A stretch of DNA of 64,000 nt from Styela clava (GCF_964204865.1 NC_135251.1:9858001-9922000); one strand, 5' to 3'. Counted from the stretch's first letter, positions 46,201 to 58,135 are shown. Numbers and translations: made by a program. Notes: generated from the letters alone by a model not told the origin.

Positions 46201-49200
46201 GTTACAACTGGTCCAAGACAGGTTGTATGCAATGCCTCTGGTTACCCATCTCCAACAAAAACAACATGGCTGATAAATGGCGTGAACGTTTCTCTGCAGG
46301 AAGGTTCGGGAGTCTACCAATATCACGAAGAAACTCACGCAATTTTGTATATCGCCAAAGCACAATCATCTGACGATGGAAACTATACTTGTCGAGCCAC
46401 AAATTATGTAGGCGAAGACTCACTAGAAGTATTTGCAGAAGATTATACCGAACTCTCAGGTTTATTTTTGTTTGTAAATGTTCAGTTTCCAAAAGCGATG
46501 ATCATTTCGTCAATTCACATCAAACATTTCGCCCAGTCTTGTATTTAGTATCAACAAATTTGAAATAGTTTCCATGCAACATTCTTTATTATAATTTTTG
46601 TTTACCAGTTTACGGGTCTCCACATATTATTGAAGTGAATGAGAAGCCATGCAGCAGTGACGGAATACTCACCATAAGATGGACGCCTAACAATCAAACT
46701 ATAGGGATATCTCACATGTTTGTATTTTTTCTTTCCTATTCTTCAACTTCAACTGTTCCGCATTATTCGTTTGTTAATTATACCCTTTTTTAGTTTTACA
46801 GTGACAAGTCAAAACTCCACGACATCTGACAAAAAAAATGAAACTGCAGTAGATGGTAAAGACGTGGAATTCAATAATTTACATCCCTTCACGGAATACT
46901 CAATAACGGTAAGGGTGGAAAAAATGATTTCAAATTTATTGATTAAATTTTTATAAACGGAAAATATTTATATTGGCTTTCTTAGGCTGAGGTTTGTCCA
47001 GATGAATGCATAACAAAATTAAATGCCACGTCAAAAGCGACGACGGGGCATGGCCTTCCTGGATTAGTAAACAATCCGAGAATGCAAATGAACCCGACAG
47101 ATATCTGCCATGTATCGTGGGAAAATCCAAACACACCGGACGATCAGATCTTACAATACGAGGTAAATATATGATAAACAAGAAATTTCATAAATTAATG
47201 TATATTAGGATTGCATTAACTTAATAAAGCTTAATTTGAACTTTCCTAATACTTAATTCTCTTTGTTGATTAGGCTGATAAGTATTATCGAATATAGAAA
47301 TTTTAAAAATGAACAACAAACACACGATATTGTTCACTTACGTCACGCAACCTTAAATTAATTTAGATTTGTTTAATTAGATTCATATATATATCACGGA
47401 TTACGTGGATTTAACATTCAAATAGTTCAGAGAAATAATGAAACTAATGTCTTCTTTGTAATCTAAAAAATGTACAATTATAATTTCTTACATATGCCAA
47501 CATCTTTCAGATTACGTGGAGTTCAGAATATGTGTATAAACCACCAAACACTGAGACATTATCTTCGCCAGTAGCTGACAAAGTACCTGCATTGAATCTT
47601 ACATATGATATTGAAACAGAATCAAATCGACAATATTCAGTAAACATAACGGCATATACTTGTGCTGGTGCAGGTCTACCAGTAGCCGCAGAATGGGAAT
47701 GCATAACAGAAAACGAAGGTGAGCGAAGGAAAAATTCAGAATTCTGGATAAATAAAATGAATGAAATATATCCTCATACAATCTAATATTTCTGAGTTTA
47801 GAATACGCGTTTAAATAATTCTGCATATATTTGTTTCAGACTTAAAAATTGTCGTCTAACATTGGTGTATATTTTTGAATGTCTGTAAATTACAAAAACA
47901 GAAAAATTTGGTTAGTCGTTTTTAATTCTTATAATTCAACAAAATATTATGAGGAATATTTTGCAATGTTCAGAGTTGCAATCATATTTACTCAATCAAA
48001 ATTGTCTGACACATAGAATCGTATCACAATTTAACAGGTCCTAATGAGGTTGTTGAACCAATAATAAGAGAGAGTAACGGCGATTTATCAACAAGAGATA
48101 TCGATATTACCATACCAAACGAGGAAAACGGACCAATAAGGTGACTAGAAGTGGTTGAAAATTAGAGATGCGTTGCGTGTTTGCGTGCCAAGTGACAATC
48201 ACTCTCTCATTACTTTAGAATGTAAACGTTACATGTATGGGCCATTATTGCAAATTCTGCACATAATAGTTATATTATTCAATAAAATTTACATTACTTG
48301 CAATATATCAGTACCATGTGCCATAGAGAACTGAAAAACGTTATCAATACTGAATTTAATTCTTAATGTCCATAGAAATTAAAAATTAAGAATACGATTC
48401 TATATTTCTCAAGTATTCTGTGACAGTTTGACGATAACATAAAATCGTCGTATTACTTAAAAGCATACCTTTTTCCAGTTGCGTATTCGTAATCGTGAAC
48501 CAAGGGAATTTAGCAAACAGCAGCAAACCGTTTGAAATAGAAGATCTGGAGAAGGCAGCAAGTCAAGAAAGTGTATCACAAGGAGTTGAATACCTTGCCA
48601 TTGCTATTCCCAGGTAAACGAGGCAATACAATGCTAGATAGGAATGAAATTATTTGGTGATGAACCCGCTTTATTTTATTTAGAGCTACGATAGGAAACG
48701 ATAAAATTTATACGACGACGCTTGGTGATGATGAAATAAATTTAGAATGCGATCTTATAACAATATGGTCAAGCAAAAATATAAAGAAACGCAGTGCACG
48801 AGCTACTTCACAATATTCAGGGAATAATTGGCCATTGAAAGCCGATGGGGCGTCCTATAGGTAGGTTGTGTTTTTTCCTGTAAGACCTTTTAGTTTGTAA
48901 AAATAGATCATAGAAGAAAATTTGAAATTGTAATGAACAAAATTATAGTTTTCAAAATAAGTTGTACCAGGTATAGATAGACACATATCTATGTAAGCCA
49001 TATATTACATTCTGTTAAAGCTTCTACACGGTGACCTCAACTCCAACAAGCAAAGACGTAATATTTGGCAAAAGTGAAATTACCTCATTTGTCAATGGGT
49101 CTGTGCGTGAGTAGTTTAATACTGCAATACAAATTTTGAAATCGGTAGTTCAATTATTAAAAAAAGGTTTACTTATTTGAAATAATTACAGCATTTTTCA

Positions 49201-52200
49201 GAATTAGGCCATAAAGCATGCATGACGAGTCTGTGACACCTGCTGACTACATCTACCTATTTATTTGCATACAAATAACAAAATTGTGTTATTAAGATCT
49301 AGCATTATAAATCAAGTATAAAATATCAATGTCATTATTTCAATTTTATTACAGCTATGGGATGGATTGCGGCCGTTGTTATATGCCCTATTCTTATTAT
49401 AGTGATTATGGGAGGAATGTATTATATGTGGAAAAAGTAAGTACATTATAACTAGGAGTGTTTCTCAATCAATTGGAATCTTGTAATTGGGAAAGCATCG
49501 TAAAGCATTGTGAAGTTTTTCATTCAGCCAACCTAACGGTGTATTTTTCTTAATGTGCCGTTTAATCAGATTTCTTTGTCCACCCCGAAAATCTACATCT
49601 AGCGTTACATCTCAAAGAAAAAATTCTCAGAATAACAAGAGACATTTATTTAACATAGCCCACAAATTAGAAATTAAAAATTTTGAGCTACTATAAATCA
49701 ATTATTTGACAGGCGTCAAGCAAAGAAGATTCCAGATGATTATGCAATGGGAAATCAGCCAGCTACTAATATACCAGGTAAGTTTAATACTGATACCCTG
49801 TAAATAAATTTGAAATTATCAAACCCGTGCTTGGGAAATAGACTTAGGATTATCACAGCAACAAAAATAAAGAAAATAAACAAACAATTGTTAAATAATA
49901 TTTTTTTAAAAATGTTTTTATTAGATGCGCCACTATACGAGAATGTAGAAAGTATTACAAGACCTGAAACGGATATTCCATTAGGAATGCTCCATAGTGT
50001 TTACAAGATGCTGAAAGCTGATGAGAACATGCAGTTTCGTGAGCAATACCAAGTAATATACTAAAGTTGTTCAAGCAATAAATATTTATTTTAGTTTTGA
50101 AACAACAATCGCATCTCTTTCTAATATCTATTTTTTCATGTATTACATGACAAAATCGAAATATTTTATAACGGTATTCAATTCAAGTACACAAAATTAC
50201 AATATAAAGATAATTTCTAGAATAATATTACACGCCTCATATATATGTAATTTTAGAGAGATTATCTATTTAACGTGGTAGATAATTGAAGATTTTAACA
50301 AAATGAGAATAAAAGGTTAATATTTGTTCGTTATAAAATATATACAATGTTATTCTTTTATTATTATGGTGTTAAATCGGTATTCATGAATCAATTATTT
50401 GTAGGAGATCAAAACAAAATCCAAAGCAAATGCTCCTCCGACAACGGTAGGGGGAAGTGAAGAAATGATGACGAAAAATAGATACAAAAACATATTGCCG
50501 TGTAAGTTATATTAAATCTTTAAAGAAATATCTGTTTTGTTTTTCCAAGCTTTGTAATTTGCTAATTGCAATTTAATATAAAATCTGGTATCTGGCGCAC
50601 CGGCTCAAATTTAACAAATTTACAAGCGCAATAACCCACTAATAAATCCAGACATATAATAGAACAATTTAAATTCCCAACATGGTACACGCGGATAAAT
50701 CAAAAAGCTCATGTTTAATTTTTATTTTAATCATTTTATACCGTCTTTCATAGACGATACCTCCAGAGTTTCACTGAAAGGACAAGGGGTTGATGGATAC
50801 ATAAATGCTTGCTACGTCAACGTGAGTACAAAACGTGATAACATGACAGCGGCTATATGCGATGTTATATATTTATGGGGAAAAAGGGAATTTTTCTAAC
50901 TAAAATAATTATGATTCGAATAAATTAACTTGGCCAACTACAGATTTTAAAAAGAGTATATGGTCGTCTGGAGAATTTTAGAGTTTCATAAATAAAATAT
51001 TATATACAAATTTAAACCAGGGCATTAAGAAGCAATTTATTGCGACACAAGGACCTCTACTAAACACGAAGGCGGATTTTTGGAGAATGGTAGTTGAACA
51101 AAATTGTACAATAATTGTGATGTTAACAAAATGCGTCGAGGCTGGAAAGGTATTTTAACTAAATAACTTTTTAAAAATATTGCGTTGAGATTTGCAAGCA
51201 CACCCTATACTAAACGTTGAGATATCGTAATTATTGCTATGTATAGCTAAACGTTATAAGTTGATTTTGCGTCACCAAAACAAACAGAGCAATTTAACGA
51301 TTATTTATCTTGGCTGTGGTATGTTGACTCATTATGTAACATATGATTTTTGCCTCTGTTCTTATTCAACTTCTATTTTAAGGACATTCGTTTTTTTCCT
51401 ACAAATAATTACAACTCTTGTTTTATTTTCTCGTGCAAACTCATGATGAAATTACCGATTACCATTTTATATTATATTTATACATAAACAGATAAAATGC
51501 GAGCAATACTGGCCAAACGTTAACGAATCAGTTCAACAAGGATCCTTCATTGTGAGAAATGAACAAGAAATATATTACGGTGGATTTGTACGAAGAATTC
51601 TTGTTATTCAAACACCGCATGATGTAAGCAGCAGTCAATTTATTTTATTTGAGTTCCAAGCGCAATCCCATACATGGATTAGCGTTTAATGGAAGGTACA
51701 ACCAGATGAAGAGCTAATAATTGTAAATAGGCCTAATATCTTTAGCCATGAGCTCTTAAACAATGTGACAATATCGTATTAATAACCTTAAGCTAAAGCA
51801 AAATATATCTAAAACAAAATAGATTGTTCATTATTTTCGAAATAGGCTACACACTTGCAATAAATAATTTGAGCATAGTTTGACTTTGTCAGCTAAATAT
51901 TGTAGGCCAGTCAGTCGTTTATTAGTATTTTGAATTCGACTTCAGCACTACTTTTGATTTTTTTATGTTATTGTATGTTGAGATTAAAAACAATAATCTA
52001 ACAAATGCATTGATCATGTACATATTCATTAATAAATAAATAAAATTATTTTATATTTTTCTTTAAACGTTGCTACAAAAAGTTTGATGAAGTGAGGTTT
52101 AAAGAGAAATATAAATTTTTTTTTTTTATTTATCAATGAATATGTGCATGATCAATGCATTTGAACAATAACATGAAAGTAAAATTTATCAAAAGTAGTT

Positions 52201-55200
52201 CTGAAGTAGAATTCAAAATACTAACAAACGACTGACTGTTTCGAAAGTTGAATAGACTTTGTTTTATTGGTATAACTAGGTTTCGGAAACTGTATACAAC
52301 TGGGAAATATAATATTTCGATAAATATCGCTGGGATGTTAAGCCTCATAATATTGTGCGTTGAATAGTTATTATTAGCAAACCTTCACTCACCGATGTTA
52401 TTTTTTCATTTAGAAACACATTACCGTTCAACAATATCAGTTTTTAAAATGGCCAGATCATGGAGTCCCTGTAACAACTTCAAGTTTCTTTCGTTTACAA
52501 GAAGCAGTCATGGAAACGTATGGAAAAACTCGATGCGATGCACCTATTCTAGTTCATTGCAGGTTTGTATAATATCCATAATAATTGACAATTTCATCTC
52601 AATCAAAATAGTTTCCCACAAACAAATTGTACATAGAAACTCATATTTATGATCAATCCTCATTTCCAATCCAAAATATTTTAATGTAATTTCGGTATTT
52701 GTGCAGGATCACTCCAATAACCTTATGAGATTTACTGACGAATTACCTCCGTTACTTCTCCAGTTTCAAAAATAAGCAGTAACAATTCAACATTTTGTTT
52801 AATAAAATTTTACAGTTGAAGTTCATGAAAGAAAGTCTGCAATAACAAAAAGGCTCATATTTCATAACTAAATAAAATTTAAAATTCGCAGTTAAGTTTT
52901 GTTACACAATCTTGCACACTCGTTTTAGCGCCGGAGTCGGACGAACGGGTACGTTTATTGGTTACGATATACTGCAAGATCAAGCCAAAGACAAAAGCAG
53001 CGTGGACGTATTTAATTGCGTAATGAAAATGAGATCACAGCGCGTGGATATGGTACAAACATGTGTAAGTATTTCAATTTTTATACTAAATATTTTACAG
53101 AGCTAACAAATGTAAGAAAGAAATAATTTACCAACTAATATGTCTTTTTTGGATTTTTTCTACACTTATACCAGCCGTTGCCATCATTTTCATTGCTATG
53201 AGCCCTTTTAATGACTTACCTGACAGATGAACATCCCTTTAAAAAGTCAATACTGTTTCACTGCTAGAAACAATACTTAACGTCAGAATTTCACAGAAAA
53301 ACCTTTGAATTATAGTATGATGAAAGATATGTTCTAACGGAAAATGTCTTTCGTATGAATGGGATATTTCACAACAAAGCACATCAAGCTTTTCATTGGA
53401 CTTGGTCTAATTTAAAGTAAATTTGATGAATATTTATGTATATGAACATGTACAGAACTCATATGAGCAACATCTTGTGATATCCCATAGCATAGCCTGG
53501 TACGCATTCGCCACGATTTTTCGTCCTCCAGGCACCATTTTAGGTACTTTTTTTTGCTATTATGTTTTCATCTACTGTAAGTATGGTATTATTTTAATCT
53601 TTCTGTTCGCCCACAGAGATCGTATTGTTTCCGGCTTTGAACTACGGGCTGATATGGGAAATATTTTGTAAATTACGAAATTACTGAGAATCGATCAATT
53701 CTCTTTCTGACCAACACTTTCACTTTGAATATTACTATATTATAAATCGTAATATAGAATCGATTGGAGGAGCATACAACTTTCATTTTATTGTTTGGTT
53801 TTGCATTTTGTGACGTTGCACATACAGGACCAATATGATATGCTTCATAAATTGATGTTGGAACGGTATATGTTTGGCGAAACTGACGTCACGCGAGAGC
53901 AATTTATCGTAAATCAACAGACAGGCAAAGGGTAAGAGAAAAATACAAATATTTAACTTCTAAATATGGCTTATGCACACTGCAAAGTGAAAGAAGTGAG
54001 CGACGAGACATCGATACTATGATGTTGCAATATGTACAATCCTGTGTTATTGAAACATCCATTTTGTAAAGAATAATTGACTTTATAAATCTATGATTTT
54101 ATTCCGAAGGGTCAATGACACATTGGGTAAAATATCACTGGTGTGATTAAAAGATGACACGAAATATAAGAAAAATTGACCTAAATATTAAGTTTGCGTC
54201 GCCGCGCAACAACTCAATAAGTGTTTTAAAATAGTGTGATCACCTAATAAAATTGTCATGGGTTACGATGAAGTTAAAAAGTATTTTTCAGATCTACTAG
54301 GAAACCAAATATTCAGAAGGAATTTGAAAATCTAGCTTCCGCAGAGTCCTTGAACCAAACGAAAAAGGAAGACGACCATGTTCCGAGTAAGTGAGGTGTA
54401 ACTATTAAAGTTATATTAGAGTCAAAGATAGTTTTCATAGATTTGTCAATAATAAGAAAATATCAGATCAGGTGATATACGCTGTTACACTCAGTGTTTC
54501 TATTACAACCAGAATAATCTATAATTGCATTTCCCTAAGAAATATTCGAATAGGTATACCATGATCAGAAAAAATCACAATTTTAACAATAGTGTATTGC
54601 ATTTAGGAATTAGAAACCGAGTGGTTATCGTCAGACAGCCAGAAGATACGGAATGGATATCGATTGACGCCAACTATATTGAGGTCAGCATAATCTAATT
54701 TTTATCACAAAAATGATTTTGTAACCATGTGTGGTGATATTTATTTTCTGGGCAACAAAGACGGTATAATTATATAGTCCATAAATATAATACTTTGTCA
54801 AACAGGACGCATTCCCCTGTATCGTGCGAGGTAAAGTAAATATGCAATGGTACTTATGCAAACGTCAGGACATTAGTCACATTACGGCACTGTTCAAACA
54901 AAATCACGAATTACCATTACATTCTCAATGCTGACACCTTGCGGCGTTCTATTATTTAGAATGCTTAAATAATAAGTCAAATGCCTATACTGCCTGTACA
55001 GAAAGCTTTGTGCCAAAATGGATATTTGTGCAAATTTGCAGTATATGCAAGAATATGATTATGAGAAGAAAAGTATCTTGAAAAAGTACAAATTCTAACT
55101 TAAGTGCTCTATTTCTGACTAAATTTATTCTCATTAAACCGCGAAATAGCTTGTTCTAAAAAATAGCATGTTCGCAAAGGTACGTTTAACAATTAAGATG

Positions 55201-58135
55201 GTTGCGAACATTTGTCTTTGTAAAACTACAATTTTACAAAACTCTGTTTTTGCAGAATTACAATTTCGCGCAAGAACCTTTTCATACAAATATATTCTTA
55301 CAAAAATCCTTTTGCGCAAAATTTGACCCACATAAGTCGACCGCTGCTAATGTATGTCTTGCAAGTTGGCTTCTCCGATACTGAGGGGAATTTTCAGACT
55401 AGAAATATCATTGTAAGAATAAAATTGATGCCTACAAATTGTTACAAATGTATAAATTGGATGATTCTACATTTACAATAAAATAACAACAACATATTTG
55501 CAGGCATACAACAAAAACGCTCAGATAATTGCGGCACAAGGGCCTTACAAATCGACAGTAGAATATTTTTGGCGGGCAGTCCTAGATAATAGCGTGAATA
55601 CAATAGTGATGGTTGACGCCCCTGGAAATGATGCCACTGTAAGTATAAAATTTATTTATTCCAATGTTGTCTTTAAAAGATTCACTCAAAGCAATTTTAG
55701 GAGTCAACAAAGTTATACGAGTCAAAAACATTTTAAGGTTGTGGATATCAAGGCTATAAAACGTTTAGTTGAAAATCATTGACAAAGGAATGAAAAGTAG
55801 CACAAAATAATTTTAATCAAAATATCAAACATAAACAATTTTAGATATACTCTATTAGGCGATATCCCTCTTGAAGAATGAAAAGCTATCAAATAAGATT
55901 ATATGCATATCAGGATGTACAAAATTAGGAAGTTTGAAAGAGATAACTAAATCTAAGTTGAAGTCTATGAAGACAAAAATCGAATATTCTTCTGTACTCA
56001 GTTACTATCAATTTTATTACTTGCAGAATCGAATAAAACAAACTCGCAACATTTGTATTCAGGAGAACCTGTATTTGAATTAATATTTATTTCCACAGTC
56101 ACAAGATGAATCAGTCTGCTACTGGCCAAAATCGACTAGTGAGACGCTCCAGCTAAACTTCATAAAAATTCAACTTGAAGCGGAAAGTCGACGAAGAGGA
56201 AACATTGAACGGAGATTCAAAATTTTAAGGACAAACCAACCACAAAGGGTGATGATTTGAAATAAATATCATGAACGGAATTATTAAACGATTGATATAA
56301 ACATAACTTTTCAATATGTTGCAGATTGTTACGCAGTATCAATATCCAGATTGGAGTTTAAAATCGGTACCAGAGGATGCTACAGGAATACTTGATCTTG
56401 TCTATATGTTACAATCAGACTCTACATGGGAGACAAACGGTGCAACCATGGTTCATTGCAGGTAAAGAATTATAACTCAGTAACAACGACTTCTCCACAA
56501 ATAATGCAGCAACCGAGCAAACAGCAATGAAATCATTCAATTCGCAAAATATGCCCTTGCTTCTGTGGCTATTGCGTATGGGAATTTTTATATAATGGTC
56601 AAAGTGAAGTTTGTGGTGAATTGAAATAACTTCTTTAAGTCACTTCCCCAAACTTTAAGTTTCTATTTTTTTTTTCACCAATGATGATTTATCATTGAAA
56701 AACGAAGATTATATAAGATTTGTAAATTTTAAAGTGATGAAACTTAACAATCATTCAGTAATCAGTGGTTTATTTTCTCATAATACTAAAAGCACACTTG
56801 ATGTACAAATTGCACTAAATAACTAAAAAGCATTTCAGGGTGAGGGGAGCCGCGGGAAACCAAATTTGGTTATCGAGCAGTGGCACCCATAAGCTAGTCT
56901 GAAAAGAAAATAATAACAAAAAGTCGAAATGTATATGTTGTTTTGAAAAAATCATCAATAATTGAGTTCAATTTGGCGAAGACCTATAGTGTCATCCATT
57001 GTCATTCTATGCGATTCTCCAATGAATTAGTGCGGTCATATCGTTGTGGAATTGTTGGGTTCTGAAATCTAAAGCATTTCAAGAAAATTCTGTTTGCGTG
57101 TTATACCCACGTACTCCACTCGTTTAATCAAGTTTAAGATTTGCTTATAATCCTTATCTCGACGTATGGCATTTCAAATTAGCCTATGTATCAGTATCTA
57201 CATAGGTCAATAGAAAATTTATTTTTGTTGTTGTTGTATAGATGGATGGAAGAATCGATACCCGTGCGATAAATGTAATTTGAAGTCGTGGAAGGCTTGT
57301 TTATTAATCTCATATTTATCATTTCAGTGACGGATTGGGGCGTACTGGTGTTTTCTGTACCATTTTGAATGTTATAGACAGATTGAAGTATGAAGGCCGT
57401 ATCGACATCTTCCGCACTGTTAAAGATTTGAGAGATAATCGGCCTGGGATGGTAAAAACACTGGTATGTCTTTATATAATATTGTACAAGTATGTTTGAT
57501 TATTACTTAGTTTTACGACAAAGTAAACAACAAGCTATGAACCATGAAAATAAATATTCTTTTGTCCTGATATGAAATTTATCAGCATGAAATAATCCGA
57601 ATTTAGTTCTTTTAAAAAAGACTCAGGAAAGAGTTGGACGAATTGTATTAGTCTAGTTCACGGGTGGGTAATGTTTTTGGAGCAGGGGCCAAAAATTTTG
57701 TCGACCTAAACTGGCGGGCCATGCAAGTGTGACGTAAATGATTTATTTTATATGTGCCACAAATATTGTATTATTTTAAAACAGCAACGCTTTTTTTTGC
57801 ATACAAGACACACTTCGGTTAATCCAACTAAGTTAGCTAGCGTTATGGGGGCGTTAACACAACTTTGTTGGCACTAAATTTAATCTTGAGGTTTGCGTGA
57901 CCACACAAGCGCACGAGCATCAGACTGCACCAATTGAATAACTCAGCGGACCGGATTTGCCCCGGTCGTTTAGCTGCTGTATATAATGATTGGAAATTTA
58001 TGTTAAACATTCCAGGAGCAATACAATTTCTGCTACAAAGCGGTTAAGACGTATTTGTCTTCAACTAACGTGTACTCCAATGATGCGCTCGAAGTGGAAG
58101 AAGAAGACCAAGATCCAATTTATGAAAACGTCTAA
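33653..58135 (+). CDS. Gene C: receptor tyrosine phosphatase with C-type lectin x3, EGF x6, Ig x2, FN3 ectodomain
   Basis: Forty-three exons total 5544 bp, exactly 1848 codons with stop, open throughout; exon coordinates are in the block entries. Order by residue: signal peptide 1-30, CTLD1-3 31-392, EGF1-6 to 635, Ig1-2 to 831, FN3-like and membrane-proximal region to 1201, TM about 1203-1227, juxtamembrane to 1293, PTP domain D1 to 1565, D2 to 1847. D1 has the complete catalytic set ([24 protein letters not shown]). It should dephosphorylate phosphotyrosine under the plasma membrane in response to an extracellular ligand, by family knowledge. D2 keeps Cys and Arg but has altered loops and is probably regulatory. 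The last residues are YENV. Lectin heads on a receptor phosphatase are unusual; I know no named orthologue. Confidence 0.9.
35880..36240. mobile_element. MITE-like insertion in gene C CTLD1 intron
   Basis: About 365 bp present in C but not in B (B has uninterrupted sequence at about 15408-15425). Inverted ends GGACACGT (35889-35896) and ACGTGTCC (36227-36234) lie just inside the borders, with the longer pairing TATnGGACACG. No coding capacity; family unknown. Confidence 0.65.
42456..42726 (+). repeat. Palindrome-ended interspersed repeat, copy 1
   Basis: Starts TTACTTATCGATCTTAAGAT (self-complementary CGATCTTAAGATCG), continues with a TCTG/TTTG-rich stretch and GCGATATCTCACGC, and ends TCGGTCTCCGACCGATATTC with a second hairpin. 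Repeated just downstream and once inverted. Family unknown to me. Confidence 0.8.
42825..43217 (+). repeat. Palindrome-ended interspersed repeat, copy 2
   Basis: Same start (TTACTTATCG), TCTG-rich zone and end (CCGATATTCTCGTTT) as copy 1, but carrying an extra 120-bp block with a GT run near 43090 and GGGGGATCCCC before the end. Intronic, between EGF4 and EGF5 of gene C. Confidence 0.8.
43450..43720. other. Intron piece with GCGC-rich patch
   Basis: Homologous at its start to the intron after gene B EGF2 (TATGAATATT.CGAGGGTTCG), then a patch near 43600-43670 with several CGCG words, unusual in this AT-rich window. It is probably the end of another repeat; no ends defined. Confidence 0.35.
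44170..44228 (-). repeat. Palindrome-ended repeat, inverted 3' fragment
   Basis: AAACGAGAATATCGGTCGGA and the following GGGGTTCCCCC are the reverse complement of the last ~60 bp of the repeat at 42825-43217. So 3' fragments of this family also insert alone, as expected of a 5'-truncating or rearranged element. It lies between EGF5 and EGF6. Confidence 0.78.
45418..46459 (+). other. Gene C two Ig-like domains
   Basis: Exon 45418-45699 (94 codons) has [18 protein letters not shown], an Ig-like F strand in which both canonical cysteines are missing, so it is a degenerate Ig. Exon 46154-46459 (102 codons) has [20 protein letters not shown] and [16 protein letters not shown], a clear I-set pattern with C, W, DxGxYxC. 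One exon per domain, phase 1. Genes A and B go straight from EGF to FN3 without these exons. Confidence 0.85.
46609..49106 (+). other. Gene C FN3-like and membrane-proximal ectodomain
   Basis: Exons 46609-46717, 46794-46908, 46986-47162, 47511-47718, 48038-48140, 48479-48613, 48684-48860 and 49021-49106, matching A and B exon for exon. FN3 landmarks: [42 protein letters not shown]. The membrane-proximal domain ([36 protein letters not shown]) follows the LAR-type receptor-phosphatase pattern. A basic KKRSAR within it could be a proprotein-cleavage site, which many such receptors have there; this is only a guess. Confidence 0.8.
49355..50052 (+). other. Gene C transmembrane and juxtamembrane exons
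   Basis: 49355-49436 encodes [20 protein letters not shown] then MWKK (TM and stop-transfer). 49713-49777 is a basic linker. 49925-50052 encodes [10 protein letters not shown] (Tyr about 1255) and [20 protein letters not shown], the helical wedge segment seen before D1 in receptor phosphatases (family pattern: ...KANDNLKFxxEYE). YENV fits the pYxN consensus for Grb2-type SH2 domains. Confidence 0.85.
50405..53931 (+). other. Gene C phosphatase domain D1 (catalytic)
   Basis: Exons 50405-50501 ([11 protein letters not shown]), 50754-50821 ([10 protein letters not shown]), 51021-51149 ([19 protein letters not shown]), 51492-51623 ([12 protein letters not shown]), 52414-52562 ([15 protein letters not shown]), 52929-53064 ([20 protein letters not shown]) and 53828-53931 ([11 protein letters not shown]). 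The pTyr loop, the WPD general acid (Asp about 1450), the nucleophile (Cys about 1484) and the P-loop Arg are all present. The Q-loop region reads MVQTCDQY. D1 should be active by family knowledge. The P-loop is split by an intron right after HC, at the same place as in D2. Confidence 0.92.
51908..52238. mobile_element. Fold-back MITE in gene C D1 intron
   Basis: CCAGTCAGTCGTTTATTAGT at the left and, inverted, CAGTCAGTCGTTTGTTAGTA at the right start arms of over 100 bp (about 51908-52045 and 52130-52238) that also share ATGCATTGATCATGTACATA-like internal blocks. 331 bp, no ORF of its own; the reverse frame at 52133-52348 is a shadow. Target duplication not defined. Confidence 0.8.
55130..55330. 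other. Low-complexity, loosely periodic intron segment
   Basis: Intron of gene C between D2 exons. TTACAA/TTTGCG-like words recur at roughly 25-30 bp spacing, giving open frames on both strands with no protein character. Considered non-coding. Confidence 0.35.
57657..57978. mobile_element. Non-autonomous hAT-like element in last gene C intron
   Basis: Left part CACGGGTGGGTAATGTTTTT and GGGGCCAAAAATTTTG, right part GCGGACCGGATTTGCCCCGG. This is the GGGCC(A/G)...-style wording at both ends of many hAT/MER-like non-autonomous elements. About 320 bp, no ORF. Exact termini uncertain. Confidence 0.55.

Larger units (their letters stand above)
54292..58135 (+). other. Gene C phosphatase domain D2 and C terminus
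   Basis: Exons 54292-54386, 54607-54683, 55504-55638 ([20 protein letters not shown]), 56099-56248 (CYWPKS), 56325-56461 ([16 protein letters not shown]), 57328-57463 ([20 protein letters not shown]) and 58016-58135. The nucleophilic Cys (about 1762) and Arg of [10 protein letters not shown] remain and the acid Asp is in YPD instead of WPD. The pTyr-recognition loop is replaced ([14 protein letters not shown]). D2 is most likely weak or inactive and regulatory, as in many receptor phosphatases. The protein ends DPIYENV (stop 58133-58135), a second pYxN motif; RPTP-alpha has a C-terminal Grb2-binding Tyr in a like place. Confidence 0.9.

Noticed and set aside
47006-47224. Frame [10 protein letters not shown] overlapping a gene C exon
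   Set aside because: Shadow of exon 46986-47162, whose true frame ([12 protein letters not shown]...) keeps the FN3 pattern.
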